64,000 bases of DNA from Metridium senile (taxonomy: Eukaryota > Cnidaria > Anthozoa > Actiniaria > Metridiidae). Positions 38,301-49,000 of the stretch are shown piece by piece (position 1 is the stretch's first letter; each line of letters starts with the position of its first letter). The notes under the pieces are model-generated. The model was not told the DNA's origin and ran no database searches. It was given only the letters and a program-made list of their open reading frames with translations. The stretch is from the NCBI GenBank assembly GCA_949775045.1, contig OX459108.1:652123-716122 (forward strand), in the 5' to 3' direction. The translations under genes were made by a program, and so were the position numbers.

Positions 38301-41300
38301 TCTATTGAATTTAGTAAACTATGTCTAGTACACGGAGGAGTTCAACTTTGGTTGGATCATGGTCTTTTTTGACCTGTCAATCAACTTTGGAGGCAGAGCT
38401 TCAAGAAGTTTTCAAGGAGTTTAAGGAGTAGCACAAACCTTGCTAATTACTCCATCCATTATTACTCCTGCAGTATTTTTACTTATCTATGACTAGTTGG
38501 ATAATTTTACATCCTATAATGTTGTTATACTAAGGATGTAATATTGTTCAACTAGTCCTAGCGAAGTAAAAATGTTGCAAGAGTAGTGCTGGATTGAGTA
38601 GCTAGCCCTGACTAGCCTTTCAAGTAAAAAATACTTTGTTTTATAAAAGAACAAAAAAAAAAAAACATTTTTTCTGATGGTTGGACAATTATGAGGCAGT
38701 TTGATGTGTAATATGGCTGGATATTTTTTCTTGTACTCACCTAAAGGCTCGTCAAAATACAGCGCCTCACTCGTAAAATATCCAGCCATATTACACATGA
38801 AAAACTGTCTAATAAGTTATAAATATTCGCTTCTATCACGGGCCATCATATTGGTTGAAACAATAGCTTTTGAATCCCTTGGGGTTCCTGTGCCCTCGCT
38901 TTCATGCATTTCAGAATGTTCCAAACTAAGGTTTTGCTCTCATAGGAATAAACATGGCAAAAAAAAAAAATTAAATAAATAAATAAATAAACATGGCAGT
39001 TGTGATAAAATAAAAGCCCATTCTCTGTATACAACAGGTTCCAATTTAATCTGTACTTTCCCATTTAAATCTGTACTTATGCAAATATGGGATGATGTGT
39101 GCTAACACACAGATCAACCAATCCAAGTATATTGTTTCTGAAGTAAACTTCGCTGGTTGGTTGATCTGTGTGTTTAGCACGCATCAACATAATTTGGATA
39201 AGTACAGATTTAAATAGGAAAGTACAGATTTAAATGGGAACCTGTTATACCTGGTCTTCTGGAAGACATTTGTAGAGTTGTTGGAATGTCATTACAATAC
39301 TTTTACCAAACCGTGGACCAAAGACATCTTTCTCTGCTCCAAACTACACAAACAAATATACAGAAAACATTAAGGGGTGGACGACTAGCTAGTTAAGAGG
39401 AGAGCAAAAGGAATCCTAGTTACACTACAGGGTGACATGGATGGCAGGGCTCGAAATAGCGGTCTGCCAATTACCCTATTTCATTATGACGTCACAATGT
39501 GTTTACAATGGGGGATAGAATCAACGAAAACAATGGCAATTTCAACTAAATCTTCTTTCTCTTTGAAAATTGAGCTTCATATTTTCTAGTTTTTATGTAT
39601 GTTATGTGTCATGTTATGTTTATACTTTTATATTTATGGAATTTTGTTGTCATTTCTTTCCTCTCCGTCTTGTAAATGCAATTTTATTGTGTATTCTTGT
39701 AGTGTTGTTATGAATCTGTCCCCCACTGGCGATTATGATCCTTTGCGTTAAGACAATAGAATGTTTAAATGTGATGTCATAGTGAAATAGGACAATTGCC
39801 AGGCAAAAATTAAGATTTAGCAGGCAAAACTCATTATGACCTGCCAAATCGATAATAAAACTACAGTCAAAGTTTACCAGAAATCATCTTTCGATGTTTC
39901 TTTAGCTGTATTCAATTACAATGTAGACTTGTTTGTTAAGACTTCAAGTCTTCATAAGTCATATAAATATTTTATAAAATTGTTATTAGAAATCACTGAT
40001 TTTTTGAGGTGAGTGCTTTAAGGAAGTGGCAGGTCAATTTGGTTTTCTATTGCAAGCCCTGCACTCTTCTCACTGCTGTGGTCCATGTTTGAGTTTTGGC
40101 TCGAGGCATGGATTATATGTGAAATAAGTTTGTTTGATGTTTTGTGAAGCCAACTTGTGACACCAAATCTCTTTAAATGCCTGGGTAAATGGCTTCAACA
40201 TCTACTTCAACATCCATTTGATTCAGTTGAATGGTAATGTTGAAACCGTTTGCCCAGAATTTAAACTCTTTTAACATTGATTCAACAATGTTAAAAGGGG
40301 TGGCAAATGGCTTCAACATTTGCTTCAACATCTGTTTGATTTTGTTGAACGGTATTGTTGAACCCATTTGCAAGGGCCTTTAAACTCTTTCAACATCAAT
40401 TCAACATCAGTTCAACATCAATTCAACATCAGTTCAACATCAATTCAACACGTTTCAACAATGTTGAAAGTGGTGGTCAAATGGCTTCAACATTGCAATA
40501 CAACAAAATCGAACATCTTGAAGTAAATGTTTAAGCCGTTTGCCCAGGCCTTTAATACTATTATCTGAAATAGATTTTGGATTAAATAATCTGTCTTTAA
40601 TCATAGGTAATATAATAAAAATTTGTAACACCGTAAAAAATGTTGACTTAACTTTAATGACGTTTCGAGCTTTAGCCCTTCGTTGGAGTAAAAAAAAAAC
40701 TCAGACGAAGGGCTAAAGCTCAAAACGTCAGTAAAGTTAAGTCAACATTTTTTACGGTGTTACAAATTTCATTATATTACCTATCATTTATATCAAACAC
40801 CGATGCAGCCTATACTAGTTTACTTGCTAGTTTCCATCTGTCTTTAATCATATAAATTACCTGGTGTCGTGACTGACGTATAATTGAATCAATGATATAT
40901 AACGCTGGTACTTTGTATTCTTGACGGCACTAAAAGAGAACAACATTTAAAACATTGAACTTTCAGCATTTCAAATTCGATATTTACTGCAATTTCTCTG
41001 TATTTTATGTTTGAAAGTTTATAGACTGAGTCAAAATATAGCATCCAAGTTTAATAACTATTGTTCTTGACTGGCTAGCCTTGTGATCACGTTGAAACAA
41101 ATGTAGTTTTCATGTTTGCAAGGCTAGCAAGTCAAGAACAAAAGTTATATATATATTGATTCAGTGTGTACATTTCCATTTTTAAAGCCCATTTTTACAG
41201 AGCTGCTTGATTTAAGGACGATAGGGTCATGTGACCTTATGTAAGTCGTCTATTCAGGTTACAATCATGTGCAAAATACCTTGGCACATTATCTGTTTTT

Positions 41301-42218
41301 TATATGAAAAATATTTCAACATCATTTTTCCGTTTTCCCCTCTCCCCCGTATCAATGTTGAGTTTTGGGAATGTGAAACGGTTGTTATTTGAAAGACCAA
41401 TCAACATTGCTTTAGGGGGGAAGGGTGTTTGCAAATCAAATTGATAGATTTTGTATATTTTTTAAAACAAAAACGTCCCAACAATTTTGCACATGATTGT
41501 ATCTCAACTTTTTACAGTGTTGTTTCATATGTAAAATCCTTCATTGTGACTTGTTAGTTTAATTTTCCTTTTCAGCTAACATCAATCAAAAAAGTCAAAG
41601 TTTTGACTAATATAGTATTAATTAACAGCAGTGGAAAACAGAATATAACTTAGCAAAGAGCATGTCAAATGGCTGAGATCACTTTATTTTAATTTTTCGC
41701 CTTTGACAATCAAGAACTCCTATTAAATTTGGTTTGCATAATTAGGAGATATTATTAATTAAACTTACCTTTTGAGTGAACTTTTCAACGCTTTGAACAA
41801 CATGCTTGTAATACTGCAAAAGAAGTGAAGGATTTGATATAGGGTTTGATGGAAAGTTGGACGAAGATATAGCAAGGGAAAACACGTGCTGTGCCAGACT
41901 TACCATCCCAAATAATCAAATTAGTATCAAGCATTGTTAAAAAAAATGACTTGAATCATACCTTAATCGCTTTTACTGCCAGACGAGTAATAGATGCGAC
42001 TTTTCCTTTTGAGATTGGCGGCTTTGTTTCGTATATTGTTGACAACTATGGAAAACAAACAAGAATTATAAAAGCGGCTTGCGAAAGAACACGACAAAAC
42101 TTTCGGATCGGAAGCCGAAGAGAAAGTGCGGGAAAAATTCACTTTAAGAGCGGAAAACTCGATGGAAAAGAAGAAATACCTCACTATTGAACTGCCTTAC
42201 TGGTTCCATGTCCACCAT
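29323..42218 (-). CDS. SCAF4/8: SCAF4/SCAF8-type RNA polymerase II CTD-binding SR-like protein
   Basis: This family binds the phosphorylated Pol II CTD and nascent RNA, and prevents early transcript termination. Fifteen exons assemble in phase into 1377 residues: 42180-42218, 41962-42045, 41769-41813, 40861-40929, 39251-39343, 37980-38088, 36688-37110, 36124-36323, 35363-35466, 34743-34762, 34006-34230, 33650-33750, 32969-33076, 31947-32130 and 29323-31652. The CTD-interaction domain is residues 1 to ~135 (MVDMEPVRQFNSE, KPPISKGKVASITRLAVKAI, RIVKVLNLWQKGGIFPPEVV). A Gln-rich segment follows, then SR/RD repeats (exon 11) and one RRM at ~471-545 (STIWVGHLAKSVQQEDL, PPRGCAYVQMANREEATKAV). After it comes KEYFNVELGVSYIPWDVL, as in the family. 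The C-terminus has ~17 heptads RGPEGMx, then RD/ER repeats and acidic sequence. Exon 10 is only 20 bp. Introns hold MITEs, a SINE and ATC/GAT repeats. One ancestral SCAF4/8 gene is assumed; I cannot choose between the two vertebrate names. Confidence 0.95.
32165..32310. repeat. Single unit of the 95-bp family with tail, SCAF intron 13-14 region
   Basis: GAAACTAGCAAGTAAACTAG, then TATAGGCTGTGTCGGTGTTT, ending in a rearranged tail with AGCTCGAAACGTCAGTTAAG. Confidence 0.8.
32330..32815. repeat. GGAT/GAAT/AAAT tetranucleotide repeat
   Basis: Mixed ATGAATGG and AATAAATGG units in the SCAF intron between exons 14 and 13. Confidence 0.93.
33183..33450. mobile_element. MITE, second copy of the 20503-20797 family
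   Basis: CCTTACCGTGGCCACCCAAT at the left and ATTAGGTGGCCACGGTAA at the right, with an interior nearly identical to the TFG-intron copy. The outer GCGCGAC part of the terminal repeats is missing. Confidence 0.85.
33820..33960 (-). mobile_element. SINE head amplified three times (46-bp unit)
   Basis: The complement of the tRNA-like SINE 5' part (box B region GGGTGCGATTCCCAGC, then CACCAGCCTTTCA) occurs at 33820, 33866 and 33912, followed by CTCTCACCATGCCACC, the reversed SINE start. Confidence 0.8.
34258..34605. repeat. ATC triplet repeat, SCAF intron 10
   Basis: Imperfect CATCATTATCACC repeats between exons 11 and 10. Open frames are compositional. Confidence 0.93.
34800..35112. mobile_element. 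Foldback elements with GTCCCCTTCA sequence
   Basis: Two diverged copies of AGTCCCCTTCAGTTCCCT...CCTTTGCATTGA...AGACAAATGTTGAGC stand before the reversed copy GCTCAACTTTTGTCTCCCTT...TGATGCAAAGG. Located in SCAF intron 9. Confidence 0.7.
35131..35262. mobile_element. Short foldback element
   Basis: GACCAAATTGAAATACAAC...TTGACTAGCTAG pairs with CTAGCCAGTCAAG...GTTATTCAAATTGGTTC. A related CTTGACTGGCTAGCC/GGCTAGCAAGTCAAG foldback lies at 41050-41145. Confidence 0.7.
35620..36115. repeat. GAT repeat with 30-bp higher unit, SCAF intron 8
   Basis: A 36-bp unit (GATGATATTGATGATAATCA, then TGATGGTAAT) repeats about six times within a GAT-rich block. Confidence 0.92.
36365..36682. repeat. GAT repeat, SCAF intron 7
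   Basis: Imperfect GATGATGGTGAT repeats directly follow the exon 7 donor and extend the exon frame artificially with His codons. Confidence 0.92.
37131..37446. mobile_element. MITE with CAATTGCCCTATTTCATTAT ends, copy 1
   Basis: CAATTGCCCTATTTCATTATG at the left (reading from 37137) and CTAATGAAATAGAACAATTG at the right. The interior contains GTGGGGGATAGAATCGCCG. Copy 2 lies at 39469-39800. Confidence 0.85.
37688..37880 (+). mobile_element. tRNA-derived SINE, copy 1
   Basis: Box A (TGGCCTAGCGGTGAGAGCT, ~37700) and box B (GGTTCGATTCC, 37743-37753) are spaced as in a tRNA gene. They are followed by a body GTTTGTTTGATGTGTTGTG...TCTCCGGGTTATCCGGTTTT. It sits in SCAF intron 6 on the opposite strand to that gene. 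Confidence 0.88.
38700..38802. mobile_element. Short foldback element
   Basis: TGTGTAATATGGCTGGATAT pairs with ATATCCAGCCATATTACACA across a ~55-bp centre. Confidence 0.85.
39028..39249. mobile_element. MITE, ACAGGTTCCCATTT family, copy 2, at a splice donor
   Basis: The same doubled TTTAAATCTGTACTTTCCCA blocks as at 17040-17270. Its right end (GGGAACCTGTTATA) meets SCAF exon 5 (39251-39343), so the donor reads CAG/GTATAAC with the MITE end supplying the bases after +1. Confidence 0.88.
39469..39800. mobile_element. MITE with CAATTGCCCTATTTCATTAT ends, copy 2
   Basis: CAATTACCCTATTTCATTATG at the left and CATAGTGAAATAGGACAATTG at the right; interior closely matches 37131-37446. Located in SCAF intron 4. 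Confidence 0.85.
40170..40555. repeat. GGCTTCAACAT repeats with inverted copies
   Basis: AAATGGCTTCAACAT occurs three times and its reverse GATGTTGAAGCCGTTTGCCC-like sequence flanks it. A short ATTCAACATCAGTTCAACATC tandem lies at ~40390-40445. Confidence 0.7.
40600..40845. mobile_element. Inverted pair of 95-bp family tails
   Basis: AACACCGTAAAAAATGTTGA...CGAGCTTTAGCCCTTCG stands head to head with CGAAGGGCTAAAGCTC...TCAACATTTTTTACGGTGTT, then the reversed unit GCAGCCTATACTAGTTTACT. It lies just beyond SCAF exon 4. Confidence 0.85.
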
Positions 42219-42762
42219 TTTGAATGCTGCAAAGAAAAGTCAAGTTTTTGACGCTAATTTCTTCACATTCTTATGTTGAAACTATGAAAGCAACATGGCG
42301 GCGGGGAAGAGCGTGGTGGATTCCCACAATTCTTAGCGTGCACGGTTGGACGCTTGTCCTGGTCAGCGGTAAATCGTTGCTATAGTAATACTTTTTGTCA
42401 AAATAGATTAAATTTGACTAAAAATCATCTCAAATAGAACCCGTTCAAATTGATAATTAATTTTTTTCGTATGTTTTTCCTTTTCTGGAATTGCTGTTAA
42501 AAAATCTGATTTTGCTTTAGTCATCATACTTATCTGAAACTGAACAAGAAATAGATAAAAAAAAGTATTTTAATTATATTTTAGATTTTATGCCTTAATT
42601 AAAGAAAATGTAAAATGTTTTTATTATTGAAAAGCTAAATTTCTTTACTTTTGTGACAATTTGCGTGATTGCAATTTGCGGTTGTTTTATTGCGTTACAA
42701 AACACTACCCAGTTCCCTACCCAGCGAGAGCTGTCGTTTAGAAGACCTCCATTCATTTTGGT
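42219..42762. promoter_or_regulatory. Shared intergenic region of SCAF and KLHL (divergent)
   Basis: The SCAF ATG (42218, minus) and the KLHL ATG (42763 or 42808, plus) are about 545-590 bp apart. AACATGGCGGCGGGGAAG (42292-42309) resembles a YY1-type initiator element near the SCAF start. TTTTCTTTGCAG lies 10 bp before the SCAF ATG on the minus strand and could be the acceptor of a 5' UTR intron. Confidence 0.5.
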
Positions 42763-44523
42763 GTGGCGCTGGTTTCTCTGCGAAAACGTCCTCAAAATCA
42801 ACCAAAAATGGCTCGCAAAGAAGTCCCTTTCAGCGAAAACGTCCTCAAGGAGATGAATGATTTCAGAAAAGAGGGGTTTCTTTGTGATGTTACTCTGAAT
42901 GTCCGCGGAGTCTTTCTCAATGCCCATCGAAATGTTCTCGCTGCTTCGAGTCCGTATTTCCGAGCGCTCTTCACAAGCGAAATGAGGGAATCGCAAGACA
43001 ACTCTATAGAAATCAAAGACCTTAGCACTCAAGTCATGGAAGATATTCTCACTTATTTGTATTCAGGCAGTGTAATTCTGACAGAGTCGAATGCAATCGA
43101 ACTCACTGTGGCTGCAGATTACATGTTTTTACCGAAACTGAAACAGATGGGAACCAAGTTTGTCAGCGAAAATTTGACAGCTGCAAATTGCCTTGGAGTG
43201 ATTTCAATCGCAGAGAAGTACGACTTTAAAGAACTGCGAGACCACGCTCAAACTTACACATTAGAGAACTTCTCTACTGTTGCTCAATCGGAAGAATTTG
43301 AGAAACTTTCTGTAGAACAACTTCTCGCCGTGATTTCGTGTGATGATTTAGTGACAAAGGAGGTAGAAGTCTATGAAGCGATTGTGCGATGGACGGACTT
43401 TCAAATCGACGAGAGGAGAAGTCACTTTGATGCTTTATTTGGGAGAGTTCGTTTGATATTTCTCCCTCGTTGCTATATCGTTGACGTTGTAAAAGAAGAA
43501 GAGCTGGTTAAAAACAGCGCAGCTTGTCAAAAGTCTCTAGAGCTGACAGATCAGTATTTCAGGTCGACCCCAGGAGATAAAGAAAGCCTACCTCCCCCTT
43601 TCAAACCTCGCACTTGTCAAAATGGAGTTTTGCTTCTTGGGGGGTATCTCTCAAGCAATGAAATCACTAACAATTGCCAGATTTTTCTTCCTAATTTTAC
43701 TGAATTTAGAGATTTAGCTCCTATGTTGTTTCTCAGGAAGAATCATGGTGCAGTTTTGCATGATGGTGGGGTGTATGTTATTGGTGGAACCACTGGGAAC
43801 AACTCATCTATCAAGAGTGGTGAAATGTATGACCCGAAATCAAATTCCTGGTCGAGTATTATGCCGCTTCTGAAGGAGAGCGCAGGTTTGGGTGTGGTTA
43901 GCCTTGGAAAGTTTATCTACGCAATGGGTGGCCATGACAACACAGGAACTCACCTTGACTTGGTGCAGCGCTATGACCCAACCCTCAATACTTGGGAATA
44001 TGTTCAGCCAATGATGCAGTCTCGCACGCATCTGTGTGCAGCTGCAACAGAATCTAATATCTACGTCCTTGGAGGGTTTAGCAGCATAGAATATATGCCA
44101 CTTAACACATGTGAATGTTACGACCCCGAGAGAGATGAGTGGATTTCTAAAGCTCCGATGAGAAGCCGTAGAACAGCTGCTGTAGCATCATATCTTCACG
44201 GCAAGATATACCTCATCGGCGGTGAAACCATCCTCGACATGCCATATGTACTTGACGCATGTGAAGTATACACACCGGAGACTGATACTTGGAATGCAAT
44301 TGCACCAATGTGCGTACCTCGTGCGCATGCAAGTGGAGCGGCAATCAAGGATAGGTTGTATGTATTTGGTGGGGTTAATAGAGGCCGTGAGTTACACGGT
44401 GTGGAGTATTACGACACAGTGAGGTGTCAGTGGGAGGTTTTGACAAGAATGAAGACAGCGATGGAGGGATTTTCTTGTTGTGTGATAACAGTACCTGGAG
44501 AACTACTCACATCGATATTGTGA
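42763..44523 (+). CDS. Kelch-like protein (BTB-BACK-Kelch), intronless
   Basis: Such proteins bring substrates to CUL3 ubiquitin ligases: BTB and BACK domains bind CUL3 and the Kelch propeller binds substrate. The 586-residue frame has BTB at ~35-145 (GFLCDVTLNVRG, AHRNVLAASSPYFRALF, LYSGSVILTESNAIELTVAA), then BACK at ~150-255. Six Kelch repeats lie at ~290-575 (VYVIGGTTGNN, IYAMGGHDNTG, IYVLGGFSSIE, IYLIGGETILD, LYVFGGVNRG, each followed by a YDP/W motif). The second Met (42808, residue 16) is the more family-like start, because the BTB usually follows after ~20-35 residues. I cannot assign a numbered KLHL orthologue. The last ~65 bp, including the stop, is duplicated just downstream (44544-44611). 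Confidence 0.95.
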   Translation: MALVSLRKRPQNQPKMARKEVPFSENVLKEMNDFRKEGFLCDVTLNVRGVFLNAHRNVLAASSPYFRALFTSEMRESQDNSIEIKDLSTQVMEDILTYLYSGSVILTESNAIELTVAADYMFLPKLKQMGTKFVSENLTAANCLGVISIAEKYDFKELRDHAQTYTLENFSTVAQSEEFEKLSVEQLLAVISCDDLVTKEVEVYEAIVRWTDFQIDERRSHFDALFGRVRLIFLPRCYIVDVVKEEELVKNSAACQKSLELTDQYFRSTPGDKESLPPPFKPRTCQNGVLLLGGYLSSNEITNNCQIFLPNFTEFRDLAPMLFLRKNHGAVLHDGGVYVIGGTTGNNSSIKSGEMYDPKSNSWSSIMPLLKESAGLGVVSLGKFIYAMGGHDNTGTHLDLVQRYDPTLNTWEYVQPMMQSRTHLCAAATESNIYVLGGFSSIEYMPLNTCECYDPERDEWISKAPMRSRRTAAVASYLHGKIYLIGGETILDMPYVLDACEVYTPETDTWNAIAPMCVPRAHASGAAIKDRLYVFGGVNRGRELHGVEYYDTVRCQWEVLTRMKTAMEGFSCCVITVPGELLTSIL

Positions 44524-44880
44524 TAAATCAAGGAATAAGGAAGGTGATGGAGGGATTTGCTGGTTGTAAGATTGCAGTGCCAGGAGAACTGCTCACATCG
44601 ATATTGTGATAAAAGTTAACATCAATATTTGACAGGAATTCTGAAAATCGCCATCTTAACAGCATGTTATGTATATATATATAGATAGATAGATCTGTTT
44701 TAAATTTAACATGGTATAACTGGTATCAAAATATCTCCTTATTCAATGCAAAAACTCACATCAAAATAACGTCAATATTTGGCAGGAATTCTGAACATAG
44801 GCATGTTAACAGCATGTTATGTAAATGTATATCTCTTTTAGATTTACCATGGTATGATTGGTATCAAAATATCCTCTTAT
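44524..44880 (+). repeat. Tandem duplications after the KLHL stop
   Basis: 44544-44611 repeats the KLHL 3' end (EGFAGCKIAVPGELLTSIL, then TGATAA), about 86 bp after the original. Further on, AATATTTGACAGGAATTCTG...AACAGCATGTTATGTA at ~44623 recurs at ~44771 (offset ~149). Confidence 0.85.
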
Positions 44881-46032
44881 AGGTGAGCATAGTGTTAACA
44901 AGTGTTGGTATGCAAACCATTTTAATAAGAGTTTTTAATTTGTCCTAATAACAATGGTTAGTTGGCAAAACCATAACAAAATATGTCACTGTACATCCAC
45001 CTATCCATTGCATAAACTCACAGCAAAATAGAATACACCCTACTTTAAAACATACTTAATGAAATATTGCAAATCAATGTGGGAGAATTATATTGGCCAT
45101 GTTCTAAACGGAGGAGGGGGCTGGGTACTATAGTTTCTAGAATTAATGCAATTAATAAATAAACTACATAACATGAAAAAGCACATCAAAATATACCATA
45201 TCACAATTAACTTTGATGCTATTTAGTTGTATATTTCCATTGCAATAGTCTCTCAAAGATCCATAAGATTACAAAGGAATGTATGGTTTGCAAACTATAC
45301 ATTTCTATATAAATTTTCGCATATTTAAAAGGCTGTCAGTATAATAAAAAAATATTGCACTCACTGCATATATATATATATATTTACACTCGAAGATAAA
45401 CTTCTTGTCTTCGTGCCACCGTTTATCATATCCTATTAAAATTTTGTTATATAAGCTTCAGTGAAATATCAGGTGATCCCCTGCGCGAAAAAGTGATATC
45501 TTCACATTGTGAAAATAACATGTTATATGTGAAATAACATGTGTTACCATCTATTTAATTATTAAGATTTGTAAGAATTTTTGATGCATATCTTGATAGA
45601 ACTTTTGCTATTTCATTTGTCATGAGTTTATATAATAAACAGAACATTACATGGGCGCTTGGAGATACAGATTTTATCTTCTGAAGATAAAATCCATATC
45701 TCCTCTCACCCATGTAATATCCTCGATATATATCACACATATGCATGTAAAGATGTAATATGAGCAGCCATTCTATATGGGAGTTACAATGGCAAGTTAC
45801 CACCAAAGCGGCAAGTTGTATATTTACTGGTAGCAACTGCATGAGCCTGAGGTGCATTATTTGATTTATTATTCAACAAAGCAAATCACTAATAATTATT
45901 ATTTCAATATTGTAAATGAATATTAACATACAAATTTGATTAAAAGGGATGAAAAATCAATAGCTTATAGTTTCTTATAACTTTACTTTTAAAAAATGTT
46001 TATTTTATTTACAAATTTTATTTATTTACAGC
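44881..46032. other. Intergenic AT-rich DNA before the satellite
   Basis: Contains a foldback hairpin at 45648-45718 (GGAGATACAGATTTTATCTTC with GAAGATAAAATCCATATCTCC). A repeat near 44880-45000 is shared with ~33490-33650 (ATAGGTGAGCATAGTGTT...CACTGTACATCCACCTAT). No gene is supported. Confidence 0.6.
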
Positions 46033-49000
46033 ACATCAAACAAACTTAACTCATATGATCCTGAGAAAAACCCTTGTGGCAAGGGAGAGAACAACACATC
46101 AAACAAACTCAACTCACATATGATCCTGAGAAAAACCCTTGTTGCAAGGGAGAGAACAACACATCAAACAAACTCAACTCACATATGATCCTGAGAAAAA
46201 CCCTTGTGGTAAGGGAGAGAACAACACATCAAACAAACTCAACTCACATATGATCCTGAGAAAAACCCTTGTTGCAAGGGAGAGAACAACACATCAAACA
46301 AACTCAACTCACATATGATCCTGAGAAAAACCCTTGTGGTAAGGGAGAGAATAACACATCAAACAAACTCAACTCACATATGATCCTGAGAAAAACCCTT
46401 GTGGTAAGGGAGAGAATAACACATCAAACAATCTCAACTCACATATGATCCTGAGAAAAACCCTTGTTGCAAGGGAGAGATAAACACATCAAACAATCTC
46501 AACTCATATATGATCTTGAGTAAAACCCTTGTGGTAAGGGAGAGAACAACACATCAAACAAACTCAACTCACATATGATCCTGAGAAAAACCCTTGTGGT
46601 AAGGGAGAGAATAACACATCAAACAAACTCAACTCACATATGATCCTGAGAAAAACCCTTGTGGTAAGGGAGAGAATAACACATCAAACAAACTCAACTC
46701 ACATATGATCCTGAGAAAAACCCTTGTGGTAAGGGAGAGAATAACACATCAAACAAACTCAACTCACATATGATCCTGAGAAAAACCCTTGTGGCAAGGG
46801 AGAGAACAACACATCAAACAAACTCAACTCACATATGATCCAGAGAAAAACCCTTGTTGCAAGGGAGAGAACAACACATCAAACAAACTCAACTCACATA
46901 TGATCCTGAGAAAAACCCTTGTTGCAAGGGAGAGAACAACACATCAAACAAACTCAACTCACATATGATCCTGAGAAAAACCCTTGTGGTAAGGGAGAGA
47001 ATAACACATCAAACAAACTCAACTCACATATGATCCTGAGAAAAACCCTTGTTGCAAGGGATCGAGAGAACAACACATCAAACAAACTCAACTCACATAT
47101 GATCCTGAGAAAAACCCTTGTGGTAAGGGAGAGAATAACACATCAAACAAACTCAACTCACATATGATCCTGAGAAAAACCCTTGTGGTAAGGGAGAGAA
47201 TAACACATCAAACAAACTCAACTCACATATGATCCTGAGAAAAACCCTTGTGGTAAGGGAGAGAATAACACATCAAACAAACTCAACTCACATATGATCC
47301 TGAGAAAAACCCTTGTTGCAAGGGAGAGAACAACACATCAAACAAACTCAACTCACATATGATCCTGAGAAAAACCCTTGTGGTAAGGGAGAGAATAACA
47401 CATCAAACAAACTCAACTCACATATGATCCTGAGAAAAACCCTTGTGGTAAGGGAGAGAATAACACATCAAACAATCTCAACTCACATATGATCCTGAGA
47501 AAAACCCTTGTTGCAAGGGAGAGATAAACACATCAAACAATCTCAACTCATATATGATCTTGAGTAAAACCCTTGTGGTAAGGGAGAGAACAACACATCA
47601 AACAAACTCAACTCACATATGATCCTGAGAAAAACCCTTGTGGTAAGGGAGAGAATAACACATCAAACAAACTCAACTCACATATGATCCTGAGAAAAAC
47701 CCTTGTGGTAAGGGAGAGAATAACACATCAAACAAACTCAACTCACATATGATCCTGAGAAAAACCCTTGTGGTAAGGGAGAGAATAACACATCAAACAA
47801 ACTCAACTCACATATGATCCTGAGAAAAACCCTTGTTGCAAGGGAGAGAACAACACATCAAACAAACTCAACTCACATATGATCCTGAGAAAAACCCTTG
47901 TGGTAAGGGAGAGAATAACACATCAAACAAACTCAACTCACATATGATCCTGAGAAAAACCCTTGTGGTAAGGGAGAGAATAACACATCAAACAAACTCA
48001 ACTCACATATGATCCTGATAAAAACCCTTGTTGCAAGGGAGAGAACAACACATCAAACAAACTCAACTCACATATGATCCTGAGAAAAACCCTTGTGGTA
48101 AGGGAGAGAATAACACATCAAACAAACTCAACTCACATATGATCCTGAGAAAAACCCTTGTGGTAAGGGAGAGAATAACACATCAAACAAACTCAACTCA
48201 CATATGATCCTGAGAAAAACCCTTGTGGTAAGGGAGAGAATAACACATCAAACAAACTCAACTCACATATGATCCTGAGAAAAACCCTTGTGGTAAGGGA
48301 GAGAATAACACATCAAACAAACTCAACTCACATATGATCCTGAGAAAAACCCTTGTGGCAAGGGAGAGAACAACACATCAAACAAACTCAACTCACATAT
48401 GATCCTGAGAAAAACCCTTGTTGCAAGGGAGAGAACAACACATCAAACAAACTCAACTCACATATGATCCTGAGAAAAACCCTTGTGGTAAGGGAGAGAA
48501 CAACACATCAAACAAACTCAACTCACATATGATCCTGAGAAAAACCCTTGTTGCAAGGGAGAGAACAACACATCAAACAAACTCAACTCACATATGATCC
48601 TGAGAAAAACCCTTGTGGTAAGGGAGAGAATAACACATCAAACAAACTCAACTCACATATGATCCTGAGAAAAACCCTTGTGGTAAGGGAGAGAATAACA
48701 CATCAAACAATCTCAACTCACATATGATCCTGAGAAAAACCCTTGTTGCAAGGGAGAGATAAACACATCAAACAATCTCAACTCATATATGATCTTGAGT
48801 AAAACCCTTGTGGTAAGGGAGAGAACAACACATCAAACAAACTCAACTCACATATGATCCTGAGAAAAACCCTTGTGGTAAGGGAGAGAATAACACATCA
48901 AACAAACTCAACTCACATATGATCCTGAGAAAAACCCTTGTGGTAAGGGAGAGAATAACACATCAAACAAACTCAACTCACATATGATCCTGAGAAAAAC

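Noticed and set aside
46919..47167. An 82-residue protein repeated identically at 49198
   Set aside because: It lies wholly in the 65-bp satellite and recurs because of the 2279-bp duplication.
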